Below are positions 22,478 to 33,800 of a DNA stretch of 64,000 nt, piece by piece. The stretch is from Lolium rigidum (Eukaryota; Streptophyta; Magnoliopsida; Poales; Poaceae). The DNA lies in the NCBI RefSeq assembly GCF_022539505.1, contig NC_061510.1, forward strand, positions 262,703,687-262,767,686, given 5' to 3'. The translations under genes and the position numbers were made by a program. The notes beneath the pieces are model-generated. The model was not told where the DNA came from. It made no database searches and saw nothing but the letters and a program-made list of their open reading frames with translations. How positions within the stretch are numbered: the stretch's first letter is position 1; each line of letters starts with the position of its first letter.

Positions 22478-24367
22478 ATGGAAGGGCTACTCCATTGGGA
22501 TTTCTCCCCTGGATTGGCGTTTGCAAATCAGGTTCGTCGTAGGTTTGGTTCCTCAGTCCACTTCATTCCCTCCCCATCTGCAAAGGAATTCTTCTTGGTG
22601 GTCTCTTTCTCCTCGGCCTCTTTTCTTTTGTCCGAGGAATCTGTGGGTGTTGCTCTGCAATGTTGCATTGGTGGTGATCATAATGGATTCAGGGTTTATC
22701 AATTGAGTGATTGTCGCTTTCGTTTCTCTGTGGCCTCGAATAAAGTTGGGCATTTTGTTTATGGCCTTAAAGACCGTATTTGGCCGGATTTTGTCTGCCA
22801 TTTTTCGCTATATAGAGGTGTTCATCCGCAGATCAATGGGTTCGCTTATTGTGAAGTTCCTTATTGGAGTTCTAAAGAGGAGATTCTGGAAGTGGCTCAG
22901 CGTAGCCCTATTCGGTATAGACCATCTTTGAGTGTTCTTGCAGCTAGCGCAGCGAATGATCGTTCAGGTTCTTCAGCCGCAGAATTGTCCAAGTTTGGTT
23001 CGCTTGCTGCGAATTATAATACCACAGGTTTGTTTCATGAGTCGAGTTCCTCTATGCTTGATCATACTGCAGTTAAGTCGCCGGTGAGTTCCTCGACGCC
23101 GGTGATCGCTAAGCCAGCTGAGATTATTTTTGGCAAGTTTTCGACCTCCCTTGAAAAGAGCAGGCCGTTTGAGGCAGGTGCAAAATTTGTGGGATCCGTT
23201 TTTCAAAAGATTTATTTTGATCAGATCTCAGCGGATATTCTCCCGCATATCTTGGACTTAAAGCAGGCAGATTATTCGGATGAGGAGGTGGCTAAGGCAG
23301 TTAACTTGATCATGATCCCGCCTTCCGATTATATTCTCAAACGGTTGAATCTTTGTTCGGCCTGTTCTCTCTTGGGCCACCTGGCGCAAGCTTGCCCGGG
23401 TATCCGTTGCTACGACTGTCATTATCAAGGAACTTCTTGTAAATTGTGTTGTCCCGTGAAGTCAGCTAGACCAACCCAAAAAACAGTCAAGCGATGGGTT
23501 AAAGTTCTCTGTGCTAAATGCAATATCCGTGGTCACTCTGCCAAAAACTGTTCCACACAGAAAATTTGGCGTCCAAAGCTGAAAGAAGCCACATTTTCTG
23601 TTCTCTCTCAGGTGGTTAATAATTCAACTCCCTCCGACATGGTTTTCTCCAACTCTAGCACTTCCATGTCTGACACTATTGTTGGTATGGATATTGGTAT
23701 CTCGGAACCTGAACTTTCTAAAAATGCTTGTGTTGTGGTTAATCCGGAGATAGTCCAAGTGCCTAAGACTTTTTTCTTCGTCCAGCCTGACTATGTTATT
23801 CAGCCAGCTCACGCTCTTGATCTAGTGCTTTTTAATCCTGCAACGGACATCCTTCAGACTGCCAAGAAGCTGGCTCTGACAAAAACGGCACAGTGTTGCT
23901 TTAGCTCTGATCTTTCTGGGAATAATTTTGTGGGTTTCAAAGTTACAGATGCTACATCAGTTCAGCAGCCTTTTGAGGATGCAGGGAGTTCTTCGATACA
24001 TGAAAGGATTGTTGCAGAGAAAGCTCAGTTGGCTCATGCTGCTGATCAAGAGCACATGGTGCCTGAAGCTGATCAAGTTGAGGTTCCAGGTGTCGTTATT
24101 AATAATCTTCCAGCTATGCATGGCCATGAGAACATGACTCCGCTGGTGGTATCTCAAGTTCGGCGGTGTACTCGCAATAATAATGCAGGATACAAGTACA
24201 TGGCGTTGCCGAATCATACTACACGTCGCAAGGTCTCCAAGGTTTCCAAAGCTACTGCTCCTGCCGTTCTGCAGATTGAAGAAATGCAGCGAATTGGCGT
24301 AGAGGAATGTCTCATCGACCCGGCTGAACTTACGGCCGAGCGTCTACAACAGGGTCGCACTGATTAG
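22478..24367 (+). CDS. LINE ORF1 protein (RNA-binding, zinc knuckles)
   Basis: ATG 22478, 629 codons. The N-terminal globular part (about residues 1-150) resembles the plant L1 ORF1 domain of unknown function. A Ser/Ala-rich linker follows. Near residue 293 is a CCHC knuckle CSACSLLGHLAQAC, then a Cys-rich CYDCHYQGTSCKLCC, then a second CCHC knuckle CAKCNIRGHSAKNC near residue 345. The C-terminal third is a variable linker ending in a basic stretch (RRCTRNNN, TTRRKVSKVSK). Plant L1 ORF1 proteins bind the element RNA and form the particle with ORF2. The stop TAG at 24365 is followed after 46 nt by the ORF2 ATG, in a different frame, so ORF2 is probably translated by reinitiation. Confidence 0.9.
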   Translation: MEGLLHWDFSPGLAFANQVRRRFGSSVHFIPSPSAKEFFLVVSFSSASFLLSEESVGVALQCCIGGDHNGFRVYQLSDCRFRFSVASNKVGHFVYGLKDRIWPDFVCHFSLYRGVHPQINGFAYCEVPYWSSKEEILEVAQRSPIRYRPSLSVLAASAANDRSGSSAAELSKFGSLAANYNTTGLFHESSSSMLDHTAVKSPVSSSTPVIAKPAEIIFGKFSTSLEKSRPFEAGAKFVGSVFQKIYFDQISADILPHILDLKQADYSDEEVAKAVNLIMIPPSDYILKRLNLCSACSLLGHLAQACPGIRCYDCHYQGTSCKLCCPVKSARPTQKTVKRWVKVLCAKCNIRGHSAKNCSTQKIWRPKLKEATFSVLSQVVNNSTPSDMVFSNSSTSMSDTIVGMDIGISEPELSKNACVVVNPEIVQVPKTFFFVQPDYVIQPAHALDLVLFNPATDILQTAKKLALTKTAQCCFSSDLSGNNFVGFKVTDATSVQQPFEDAGSSSIHERIVAEKAQLAHAADQEHMVPEADQVEVPGVVINNLPAMHGHENMTPLVVSQVRRCTRNNNAGYKYMALPNHTTRRKVSKVSKATAPAVLQIEEMQRIGVEECLIDPAELTAERLQQGRTD

Positions 24368-24413
24368 TGCCTATTCTTATTCTCAGTTTTAAGTGTCTGT
24401 GCACGTCTGTAAG

Positions 24414-27400
24414 ATGAATCGTAATCGTTCTTGGCACGTTCTGAGTTGGAATATTCGTGGTTTAAATGACCCTGATAAATGGCCGGCTCTCCGCAACAAA
24501 ATTGAAGAAAGCAACGCTTCCATAGTTTGCTTACAAGAAACTAAAAAGATGGATTTTGACCCAAACTTTATTAAGTTGTTTGCTCCTCGCCGTTTTGACA
24601 AGTTTGTCTACATCCCTTCTGATGGAGCATCTGGGGGTTTGCTAGTAATCTGGGTCAGTAACATGTTCGCTGGTCAAGTGGTTCTAGAAGAGAGCTTTGG
24701 TATAGCTGTTACTTTCACTTCCAATATCTCCTCTGATGTTTTCACCCTGGTTAATGTATATGGTCCTTGTGGTGGAATTGAACGTGCTAATTTTGTGGCT
24801 TGGTTGTTTAGTCTGAACATACAAGATGATGATCTTTGGTTACTGCTTGGTGACTTCAACTTTTACCGGTTTGCTGAAAACCGTAACAGAGAGGGTGCAA
24901 ACATGACAGACATTGCAACTTTCAATGAGATCATTAGCTATCTGGGACTAATTGAGCTACCTATCAAGGGCCGCTCTTTTACTTGGAGCAATATGCAATC
25001 AGATCCGCTACTTGTCCAGCTGGATTGGTTTTTTACCTCTCCTTCTTGGACCCTAAAATTTCCCAATACCTTGGTTAATCCACTAGCCCGACCCACATCA
25101 GATCACGTCCCATGTGTTGTTTCTATCGGCACTTCTATTCCTAAAGCTAAGGTCTTCCGTTTTGAGAATCATTGGGTCAGAATGCCGGGTTTTTTGGATG
25201 TGGTAAAAACGATTTGGGAGATTACTTGTCCAGGTGACGCTGCAAAAAGTCTGTCAGCAAAATTGAAGTTATTGCGTAAGGGTCTGAAAAAGTGGAGCAC
25301 TAGCATATCAGTGTTGAATGGTTTGATCAGTAAATGTAATGAAACTATTCTAATGCTAGACAGTTTTGAGGAGCAGAGGGCTCTGCATCTTACAGAGTGG
25401 AATTTTCGAAATATCATCAAAAGTAGGTTGCAGCACTTACTCCTTTGCAAACAAGATTACTGGCGGAAAAGATGTACAGCTAGATGGGCTCAGTTAGGAG
25501 ACGAAAATACATCTTTCTTTCACTCGATGGCAACAATAAGATACAGGAAAAACACCATAGCTTCTCTTGTCAGAGAGGATGGATCTGTAGCTGTAGATCA
25601 TGAGGAAAAGGCTGGCTTATTATGGAACTCCTTCAAGAGCAGATTGGGTGTCTCTGTACCATCATCTTCAAGCTTAGATTTCTCTCAGTATTTTCAGCCA
25701 TTTGCTGGGTTGGAAGAGTTGTCTCTGCCTTTCACCCATGAAGAGATTGACAAAGTGGTAGATCATATGCCAGGAGATAAAGCACCTGGACCGGATGGTT
25801 TCTCTGGTTTGTTTCTCAAGGTGTGCTGGCCGGTGGTGAAATATGACTTTTATCGGCTATGCCAAGAATTTTGGGAGGGGACTGTTAATCTTCAAAGCAT
25901 TAACGATTCTTTTATCACCCTGATCCCCAAAACCATTTCCCCTGAAGGTCCCAATGACTATAGACCAATTTCTTTGTTAAATATTTGTCTAAAGCTGCTC
26001 ACCAAGCTTCTTGCAAATCGGTTACAACACAGAATTCTGGAGCTAGTTCATATCAATCAATATGGGTTTCTACATTCAAGGAACATTCAAGACTGTGTTG
26101 GTTGGGCATATGAATATATACATCAATGCAAACAAGCTGGAGTTGAGACTGTTATTCTCAAACTTGATTTCGCAAAAGCATTTGATACTGTTGAGCATAG
26201 GGCAGTGATGAAGGTGTTTGAATGCTTAGGTTTTGATCCCAGATGGTTGAGATGGCTAGATATGATAATGTCCACGGGTACTTCTTCACTCCTTTTGAAT
26301 GGTGTCCCTGGGAAAAAGTTCAACTGTCGTCGTGGTGTTCGCCAAGGCGATCCGCTATCTCCGTTACTTTTTGTTGGGGTGTCTGAACTACTGCAAGCAT
26401 TGGTCAACAAAATCTTTCAAGAGGGGTTTCTACAGGCACCGTTGGACATTCCAAATTGCGACTTTCCAATTGTGCAATACGCTGACGATACATTGCTCAT
26501 TTTACAAGCCTGCCCAGTCCAATTGGCAGCTCTAAAAAGTTTACTGGAACCTTTTGCACAAGCAACCGGACTACATGTTAATTATTCCAAGTCCTCATTA
26601 ATGCCTGTTAATGTGTCTGAAGATAGACTAAATATGTTGGCTACCAGTTTTGGATGTGCCGTGGGTCGCCTGCCCTTTACTTATTTAGGTTTGCCTTTGG
26701 GAACGACTAAACCCACAATTCAGGACCTTTCTCCATTAGTGGGTCTAGTTGAGAGAAGGTTAAATGCAAGTGCTCGTTTCTTGGGATACGGGGGTCGTCT
26801 TGAGTTTGTCAGATCAGTTCTATCTTCTCTGCCGACTTTTTTCATGTGCTCCCTTAAACTGCAGAAGACCATTATCAATATGGTCAATAGAGCTCAGCGC
26901 CACTGCCTTTGGGCCAAAGAGGAAGACTCTTGTTCAGTTAATGCATTAGCGGCTTGGTCAACTGTGTGCAAACCTAAGAAGTTTGGTGGTCTGGGAGTCC
27001 GCAATTTGGAGTTGCAAAATAAAGCTCTATTACTGAAACAACTCCATAAATTTTATGCAAGAGAAAACATCCCTTGGGTCAAGCTAGTATGGTCTCTTTA
27101 TGGTAATTCGGTGCCACATGCGCAAACTAAACGTGGATCATTTTGGTGGCGGGACATTTTTAGTTTGGTGAATGAATACCGCAGTGTATCTCACTGTAAA
27201 ATAGGAGATGGTACAACGGTTCTCTTTTGGAAAGATTTTTGGCATAACAATGAGGTACTATGTGACAAATTTCCCAGGCTCTATTCATATGCTCTAGATG
27301 AAGATTTATCAGTGGCGGAGCTGGCACACTCAGAGGTTCTTAGCTCGTGTTTTGCCCTCCCCCTCTCGGTTGAAGCATATGAAGAGTTTCAGCAAGTTGA

Positions 27401-28010
27401 GCTTATACTTGCAGCGACACATTTGGTGATAGAGAACCTTGACCAGCGCAGCTTTGTGTGGGGAGTCAAATACTCAGCGTCGAAATATTATAATTTCCTA
27501 TTTGAGCAAATGCCGAAGGATGCAGCTCTTAATGCAATTTGGAAGTCCAGATCGCTCCCAAAGCTGAAGGTTTTCTCATGGCTTCTTATGATCGATAGAT
27601 TAAATACCAGAGACCTTATGCTTCGCAAACAATGGCACTTGGACTCCGGTGCTGATTGTATTCTTTGTCAAGACTCTCTCCTAGAAACACGGGATCATCT
27701 CTTTTTTGGATGTGTTTTTGCCAATCAATGTTGGAACGCTCTAAACATACATTGGAACAGAAGCGTGGCGTTTTCCGACAGCTTTCTTGCTGCAAGATCT
27801 GCCTTTACTGGACCTTGTTTCATGGAGATTATAGCGTGTGCGGCATGGAATATCTGGAAAATCAGAAATGATTTTATTTTTAAAGGGCTGCCGGTATCTT
27901 TTAATAAATGGAAGGTGGGTTTTCAGAGTGACTTGCTACTGCATAGATACAAAGTGAAGGCAGAACTAGTTCAACCTCTTATTGAATGGCTGCTTGCGGT
28001 CTTTGTGTAA
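24414..28010 (+). CDS. LINE ORF2 protein: endonuclease, reverse transcriptase, zf-RVT
   Basis: The ATG at 24414 is the first in the frame (MNRNRSWHVLSWNIRGL), giving 1198 codons. An APE-type endonuclease domain comes first: SWNIRG, QETKK, LLGDFNF and a final SDHVP, all with the expected catalytic Asn, Glu, Asp and His. The reverse transcriptase follows with DKAPGPDGF, the LIPK and NDYRPISLLN blocks, KLDFAKAFD, RGVRQGDPLSPLLF and the active site YADDT near residue 689. Near residue 1045 starts the zf-RVT region (KLKVFSWLLMIDRLNTRD ... CILCQ ... HLFFGC). The protein nicks target DNA and copies the LINE RNA in place. There are no stops or shifts; length is normal for plant L1. Confidence 0.96.
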   Translation: MNRNRSWHVLSWNIRGLNDPDKWPALRNKIEESNASIVCLQETKKMDFDPNFIKLFAPRRFDKFVYIPSDGASGGLLVIWVSNMFAGQVVLEESFGIAVTFTSNISSDVFTLVNVYGPCGGIERANFVAWLFSLNIQDDDLWLLLGDFNFYRFAENRNREGANMTDIATFNEIISYLGLIELPIKGRSFTWSNMQSDPLLVQLDWFFTSPSWTLKFPNTLVNPLARPTSDHVPCVVSIGTSIPKAKVFRFENHWVRMPGFLDVVKTIWEITCPGDAAKSLSAKLKLLRKGLKKWSTSISVLNGLISKCNETILMLDSFEEQRALHLTEWNFRNIIKSRLQHLLLCKQDYWRKRCTARWAQLGDENTSFFHSMATIRYRKNTIASLVREDGSVAVDHEEKAGLLWNSFKSRLGVSVPSSSSLDFSQYFQPFAGLEELSLPFTHEEIDKVVDHMPGDKAPGPDGFSGLFLKVCWPVVKYDFYRLCQEFWEGTVNLQSINDSFITLIPKTISPEGPNDYRPISLLNICLKLLTKLLANRLQHRILELVHINQYGFLHSRNIQDCVGWAYEYIHQCKQAGVETVILKLDFAKAFDTVEHRAVMKVFECLGFDPRWLRWLDMIMSTGTSSLLLNGVPGKKFNCRRGVRQGDPLSPLLFVGVSELLQALVNKIFQEGFLQAPLDIPNCDFPIVQYADDTLLILQACPVQLAALKSLLEPFAQATGLHVNYSKSSLMPVNVSEDRLNMLATSFGCAVGRLPFTYLGLPLGTTKPTIQDLSPLVGLVERRLNASARFLGYGGRLEFVRSVLSSLPTFFMCSLKLQKTIINMVNRAQRHCLWAKEEDSCSVNALAAWSTVCKPKKFGGLGVRNLELQNKALLLKQLHKFYARENIPWVKLVWSLYGNSVPHAQTKRGSFWWRDIFSLVNEYRSVSHCKIGDGTTVLFWKDFWHNNEVLCDKFPRLYSYALDEDLSVAELAHSEVLSSCFALPLSVEAYEEFQQVELILAATHLVIENLDQRSFVWGVKYSASKYYNFLFEQMPKDAALNAIWKSRSLPKLKVFSWLLMIDRLNTRDLMLRKQWHLDSGADCILCQDSLLETRDHLFFGCVFANQCWNALNIHWNRSVAFSDSFLAARSAFTGPCFMEIIACAAWNIWKIRNDFIFKGLPVSFNKWKVGFQSDLLLHRYKVKAELVQPLIEWLLAVFV

Positions 28011-28169
28011 CTTTTTATGTAATGCTCTTTCTAAAACACTTCTACCCCCCTTGATGTAACTCCCTCATTTCTCTGCTCCTTTTGTACAGTGCTCGAGCTT
28101 TAATATAAAAATTACACCGTAGGGGCTTCCCCTACGGTAAAGTTGTCAAAAAAAAACACATATGAATTA

Positions 28170-28731
28170 TTACTACCGTTGACAAAATTGTTTCTATGTT
28201 CTCAAAATGAAAAGCTCTAGCACAAAAAGAGTAATCCATGCTTCCCTCTACGAAGGGCCTTTCTTTTACTTTATGTTGAGTCAGTTTACCTACTTCCTTC
28301 TATCTTAGAAGCAAACACTTGTGTCAACTGTGTGCATCGATTCCTACATACTTGCTTATTTGCATTCATCATATTACTTTGTGTTGACAATTATCCATGA
28401 GATATACATGTTGAAGTTGAAAGCAACTGCTGAAACTTATATCTTCCTTTGTGTTGCTTCAAAACTTTCTACTAAGAATTTATTGTTTTATGAGTTAACT
28501 CCTATGCAAGTCTTATTGATGCTTGTCTTGAAAGTACTATACATGAAAAGTCTTTGCTATATGATTCAGTTGTTTAGTCATTATCTTTACCGTTGCTTTG
28601 AATCACTTCATTCATCTCATATGCTTTACAATAGTATGATCAAGATTATGTTAGTAGCATGTCACTTCAGAAACTATCCTTGTTATCGTTTACCTACTCG
28701 AGGGCGAGTAGGAACTAAGCTTGGGGATGCT
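28170..28731 (+). other. Element G internal region after the LINE, with polypurine tract
   Basis: No gene is seen; it is colinear with H 37090-37623. The tract AAGCTTGGGGATGCT at 28717-28731 directly precedes the 3' LTR and is the plus-strand primer site. Confidence 0.75.
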
Positions 28732-30151
28732 TGATACGTCTCCAACGTATCTATAATTTCTGATGTTCCATGCTAGTTTTATGACAATACCTACATGGTT
28801 TGCTCACACTTTATAATGATTTCATGCATTTTCCGGAACTAACCTATTAACAAGATGCCGAAGTGCCAGTTCCTGTTTTCTGCTGTTTTTGGTTCCAGAA
28901 AGGCTGTTCGGGCAATATTCTCGGAATTCGACGAAACAAAAGCCCAAGGCCTTATTTTCCCCGGAATGTTCCAGAACACCGAAGGAGAGCCGGAGGGGGG
29001 CCAAGGGGGCCCCACACCACACCTGGGCGCGGGCCCACTCCTGGCCGCGCCACTAGGTGGGGAGGGCGCCCTGGTGCCCCTCCGACGCCGCCTCTTCGCC
29101 TATAAAACCCCTCGTGACCTAAAAACCCGACACCAATTGATGAAACTCCAGAAAGACTCCAGGGACGCCGCCGCCATCGCGAAACTCCGTTTCGGGGGAC
29201 AGAAGTCTCTGTTCCGGCACGCCGCCGGGACGGGGAATTGCCCCCGGAATCCATCTTCATCGCCGTCGCTGTCTCCCATGATGAGGAGGGAGTAGTTCTC
29301 CCCGAGGCTAAGGGCTTTACCGGTAGCTATGTGGTTCATCTTTCTCTCCCATGTGATCTTTATGTGATCATGAGCTTTGTATCACTATTAATCTATGTGC
29401 TACTCTAGTGATGTTATTAAACTAGTCTATTCCTCCTTCATGATGTAATGTGGACAGTGTGTGCATCATATAGTACTTGGCGTAGGTTATGATTGTGATC
29501 TCTTGTAGATTATGAAGTTAACTATTACTATGTACTCTAGAGTTACTTTAATATGAACTCCGGATTCACTCTCCATGGTGTGACGAGTGACGGTGTTTGC
29601 ATCGTGTGTGATTCCTTTATGACGTTGTGGAGCTTGTTTACTCCGGCTTGAGGGTGCTCTCGTAGCCCTACACAATGAATGGTGTTTGTTATCCAACAAT
29701 AGAGTCTTTGAAAGTAGCATAAGAGAAGAGAAGTTATTTATTTATGTGATCATTGTTGAGAGTGTCCACTGGTGAAAGTATGATCCCTAGGCCTTGTTTC
29801 CGAATATCGAAACTCCGTTTACTTACTGTTCTACCGCATGTTTACTTGCTGCCATATTTATTTCAGATTGTTATTACCACTCATATTCATCCATATCACT
29901 TGCATCTTACTATCTCTTCGCCGAACTAGTGCACCTATACATCTGACAAGTGTATTAGGTGTGTTGGGGACACAAGAGACTTCTTGTATCGTAATTGCAG
30001 GGTTGCTTGAGAGGGATATCTTTGACCTCTACCTCCCTGAGTTCAATAAACCTTGGGTGATTCACTTAAGGGAAACTTGCTGCTGTTCTACAAACCTCTG
30101 CTCTTGGAGGCCCAACACTGTCTCCAGGAATAGAAGCGTGCGTAGACATCA
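28732..30151 (+). repeat. Element G 3' LTR
   Basis: It is 1420 bp and close to the 5' LTR, with small deletions (for example a missing segment near 29250 that contains CGACACCACCGCCAT in the other copy). It ends GTAGACATCA. Confidence 0.93.
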
Positions 30152-32068
30152 CAGCCTTAATCAAGGATTGCCACCTCTTTGTCTCCATCTTCTTCACTTT
30201 ACCAACCTTTGCCCAGTCGACGCTTTGTTGGCTTTCGACAACCAAAGCGATGGTGCCTTCAACGCCAATCTTCAAGTTCTCTTGCTGGAGGGCCAGCCCA
30301 CGATCTTCTTCGGGAATGAAGTGCTTGGTCTAGGCAGCAAAGGTGTCGGGCTGCTCTTTCTTCGGGAAGAAGTAGGGGAAAAGCCGCGAAAATGCTGACT
30401 TGGCATCAGAGATACTCTGGCGCACTTCATCCCCATGAATCTCAAGGAGAGAAAGAGCGTCAAGAAGATGATCATCTTCGGGCTTTTTGAGTTCAAAATC
30501 CTGGTGCATCCTCCCTGCTGAAACAAATTTCGGGTTTTCAACAAGTGCACGGAAAAGCGAATGCTCACGAACAATCAAAGTGGTTGGGGCACTTACTAAC
30601 AAAGCGCCGATTTTGCGATTCCAAGCGGGCGATGATCTCTTCCTCGCGAGCAGTTTGCTGGGTTGTGTTCTCGCTCAAGGCAGTTTCAGCGTCATGGAGT
30701 CTTTTTCAAAGACTCTCGACAGCGGCAGCGTCTAACTCAGCCTTTTCGCTAGTTTTTTTGCTTTGCTCCAGCTTGAGGGCAAGGTCATCGGCGTGCTTAT
30801 TAGCCTCGGCGAGAGCCTCTATCAAAAGAAAGGATGACAATGTTACGACAAGATAGCAGAGGAAAATCTACTCGACAAGAAGAAGCAAGAGAGGAATACC
30901 TTTCAACTTATCAGCATAATCACGGTACCCGATAAATTGGGTACCAAGACGAATAAATTCTTTCATCAGAGGTTGAAAAAATAACATGGATGAGAAGATC
31001 AACATGGGAAAAAAGTTCGATAGCAAATAAGAGAATGGTCAGAGCCCTTACATCGTCCATAGGAGGAGTCGCCGAACTCCCGGTCAAGAGGCTCGGCTCT
31101 TTGCCCAGCTCAATCCTCACTCTCTTCGGTGACGGGGCACGGGGGCTCCCGACAGGAGTCAGGTGTCCTATGTCCTGCTGAGAAGGCAAGGTTTCGTCCG
31201 TAGTAGGGCGAGTCTCGGAAAGAACTAAAGTACGAGACGTGCTCGTAAGAGCAGTCACGTTAACAGGGGGATCTTCTTCCTTGTCGCCACTGTGCATCAA
31301 GAAATAGTATAAGAAACGCTTAACAGGCAAAATATCGGGTGCAAAAAGGTGACAGAAACTTACGAGCTAACAAGGGCGTCGTTGTAAGGGTTGAAGGTTT
31401 CCTCCTCTTCGGGGAAGTTTCTTGGGCAGGCTTTTGGCCGGCTTTGGAGGTGCCGGAGTCTGCAACTTCACCCATCTTCCTTTTGTTCTTTGGAGACACA
31501 GCGGAAGGGAGAGAGTGTACAGATTCGGAAGCCTCAGATTCAGCATCTCCTTCAGAGGAAGCCGCGGATTTGTGAGAACCCGCAACTTCACTCTCAGAGC
31601 GAGAAGTACTGTGGGTCTCATCGGTGATGATGGTTCGCTCCTCAACCTCTCTGCCTTCAGGAAGGGGAGGTAGAGAAGATCTAACTTGATGTTTCTACAA
31701 GGAAAAAAGATAGAGGCGACAGGTTACATCAATGAATTCAGCAAAAAATAGTAGGCGACAAAGCTAAAAGTTCGTCGGGAACAAAAATAGCTTACCTTGG
31801 GGAGGGTGTTGGTGCCGCTATACGGCTCCACGCGACACGAGGATGGAATGGTGTCCTTCTTGCTCAGCGACGAAATCTTCTGAAGAAGTTTCTCCAGGTC
31901 TTTCACTGACAGATCCTTGGAGAAGCGGTCCACGTCTTTGTCGCCAGCATACATCCAGAGAGGGTTCTTGCGAGACTGCAAAGGCTGCACCCTGATCCTA
32001 AGGAAATACGCAGTAATCTGAAACCCCGTCAGCTCTTTCCCGCGGGTATTCTGAAGTTCGTGGATGCG

Positions 32069-33559
32069 TGATACGTCTCCAACGTATCTATAATTTCTGA
32101 TGTTCCATGCTTGTTTTATGACAATACCTACATGTTTTGCTCGCACTTTATAATGTTTTTATGCATTTTCCGGAACTAACCTATTAACAAGATGCCGAAG
32201 TGCTAGTTCCTGTTTTCTGCTGTTTTCAGAAAGGTTGTTCGGGCAATATTCTCGGAATTCGACGAAACAAAGACCCAAAATCTTATTTTTCCCGGAAGAC
32301 CCCAGAACACCGAAGGAGAGTCGGAGGCGGGCCAGGGGGCCACCACACCATAAGGCGGCGCGGCCCCAGGCCTGGCCGCGCCAGCCTATGGTGAGGGGGG
32401 CCCAGGCACCCTCCTGCGTCGCCTCTTCGCCTATAAAACCCCTTTCGACCTAAAAACGCGAGACGAATTGACGAAACTCCAGAAAGACTCCAGGGGCACC
32501 GCCGCCATCGCGAAACTCCAATTCGAGGGACAGAATCTCTGTTCCGGCACGCCGCCGGGACGGGGAAGTGCCCCCGGAAGCCATCTCCATCGACGCCACC
32601 GCCTCCATCATGCTCCGTGAGTAGATCCCCCATGGACTACGGGTTCTAGCTGTAGCTAGTTGGTACTCTCTCCTCCATGTACTTCAATACAATGATCTCA
32701 TGAGCTGCCTTACATGATTGAGATTCATCTGATGTAATCGGTATTGTGTTTGTTGGGATCCGATGGATTGTTACATTATGATTAGTCTATATATAAAGTT
32801 AATGCTTGTCACTAGGGCCCGAGTGGCATGATCTTAGATTTAAGCTCTAGACTTATTGCTTAGATTGTATCCAAAAGTTGTTTGCACATGTCTATGTCCG
32901 GAACCCGAGGCCCCAGAGTGACAGCAACTGGGATAACTGGAGGGGAAGGCTTAGGTATGAGGATCACATGTTTTCACCAAGTGTTAATGCTTTGCTCCGG
33001 TGCTCTATTAAAAGGAGTACATTAATAGCCAGTAGATTCCCTTGAGGCCCGGCTACCACCGGCTGGTAGGACAAAAGATGTTGTACAAGTTTCTCATTGC
33101 GAGCACGTATGACTATATATGGAAAACATGCCTACATGATTAATAATCTTGATGTTACGTCTTAATGCTATTTCAATCCTATAAATTTCCCAACTGTAAT
33201 TTGTTCACCCAACACTTGTTATTTGAGAGTTACCACTAGTGAAGATAGCTGGGAACCCCGGTCCATCTTTCATCATCATATACTCGTTTCTACATGACAT
33301 TGGAAGTAGTATCAACTATTTTCTGGTGCCATTGCCTCTGTCTTACTATTATTACTGCTATGTTACTGTTACTACTGCTCTCATATTACTGCTACTTTCA
33401 CATCACCCCTGTTACTAGTGCTTTTCCAGGTGCAGCTGAATTGACAACTCAGTTGTTAAGGCTTATAAGTATTCTTTACCTCCCCTTGTGTCGAATCAAT
33501 AAATTTGGGTTTTACTTCCCTCGAAGACTGTTGCGATCCCCTATACTTGTGGGTTATCA
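32069..33559 (+). repeat. Element H 5' LTR
   Basis: It starts TGATACGTCTCCAACG and ends GTGGGTTATCA. The TATA box TATAAAAC is at 32432. The reversed LTR at 1-565 belongs to this subfamily. Confidence 0.94.
32432..32439 (+). promoter_or_regulatory. TATA box of element H LTR
   Basis: TATAAAAC lies in CTTCGCCTATAAAACCCC. The equivalent in the 3' LTR (about 37992) reads TATAAGAC. Confidence 0.5.
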
Positions 33560-33570
33560 AGGCTATTTTC

Positions 33571-33588
33571 TGGCGCCGTCGCCGGGGA
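33571..33588 (+). other. Element H primer-binding site
   Basis: TGGCGCCGTCGCCGGGGA lies eleven bases after the LTR end. It is close to the site complementary to the tRNA-Asp 3' end used by many grass gypsy elements, which hints that H is mobilised by a gypsy partner. Confidence 0.7.
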
Positions 33589-33800
33589 GGCATAGCTCTA
33601 CTCATAAGTTCACCTGGGGAGTACACTCTACCTCTCTCTCTGTTTTTGTTTTATTTTATTTTGTTTTTCTTAGTTTAATTACTTGTGTCTAGTATTATTT
33701 TGCTTAGTTTATTTTCGTCTAGTTTGTTTTTGTCTTGTTTTTCTTATATATCCGAAAATCCATAAAAATTTGAAAAACCGAAAAATTAAAAACTGTTGCT

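Larger units (their letters stand above)
22413..28155 (+). mobile_element. Full-length L1-type LINE with intact ORFs
   Basis: It is flanked by the 14-bp duplication ACACATATGAATTA (22399-22412 and 28156-28169) and ends in eight A residues. It has a short 5' UTR, ORF1, a 25-46-nt gap, ORF2 and a 137-bp 3' UTR. Both frames are open and the key residues are present, so this copy is young and may have been competent. It sits in G, which sits in F, which sits in E, so it is one of the latest events in the window. Confidence 0.95.
18007..30151 (+). mobile_element. Element G: non-autonomous LTR retrotransposon of the TGATACGTCTCC family (contains a LINE)
   Basis: LTRs of 1444 and 1420 bp are flanked by the perfect duplication CAGCC (18002-18006, 30152-30156). 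The internal part has a PBS, one frameshifted ORF with a membrane-like segment, two PPT-like motifs with a hairpin, and a full LINE. There is no gag, protease, polymerase or integrase. It is a large-retrotransposon-derivative-like family, related to H by LTR start and internal order. Confidence 0.92.

Noticed and set aside
28321..28734. ORF of 137 codons in element G
   Set aside because: No ATG-supported homolog in the colinear part of H, where the frame is broken; non-coding internal region.
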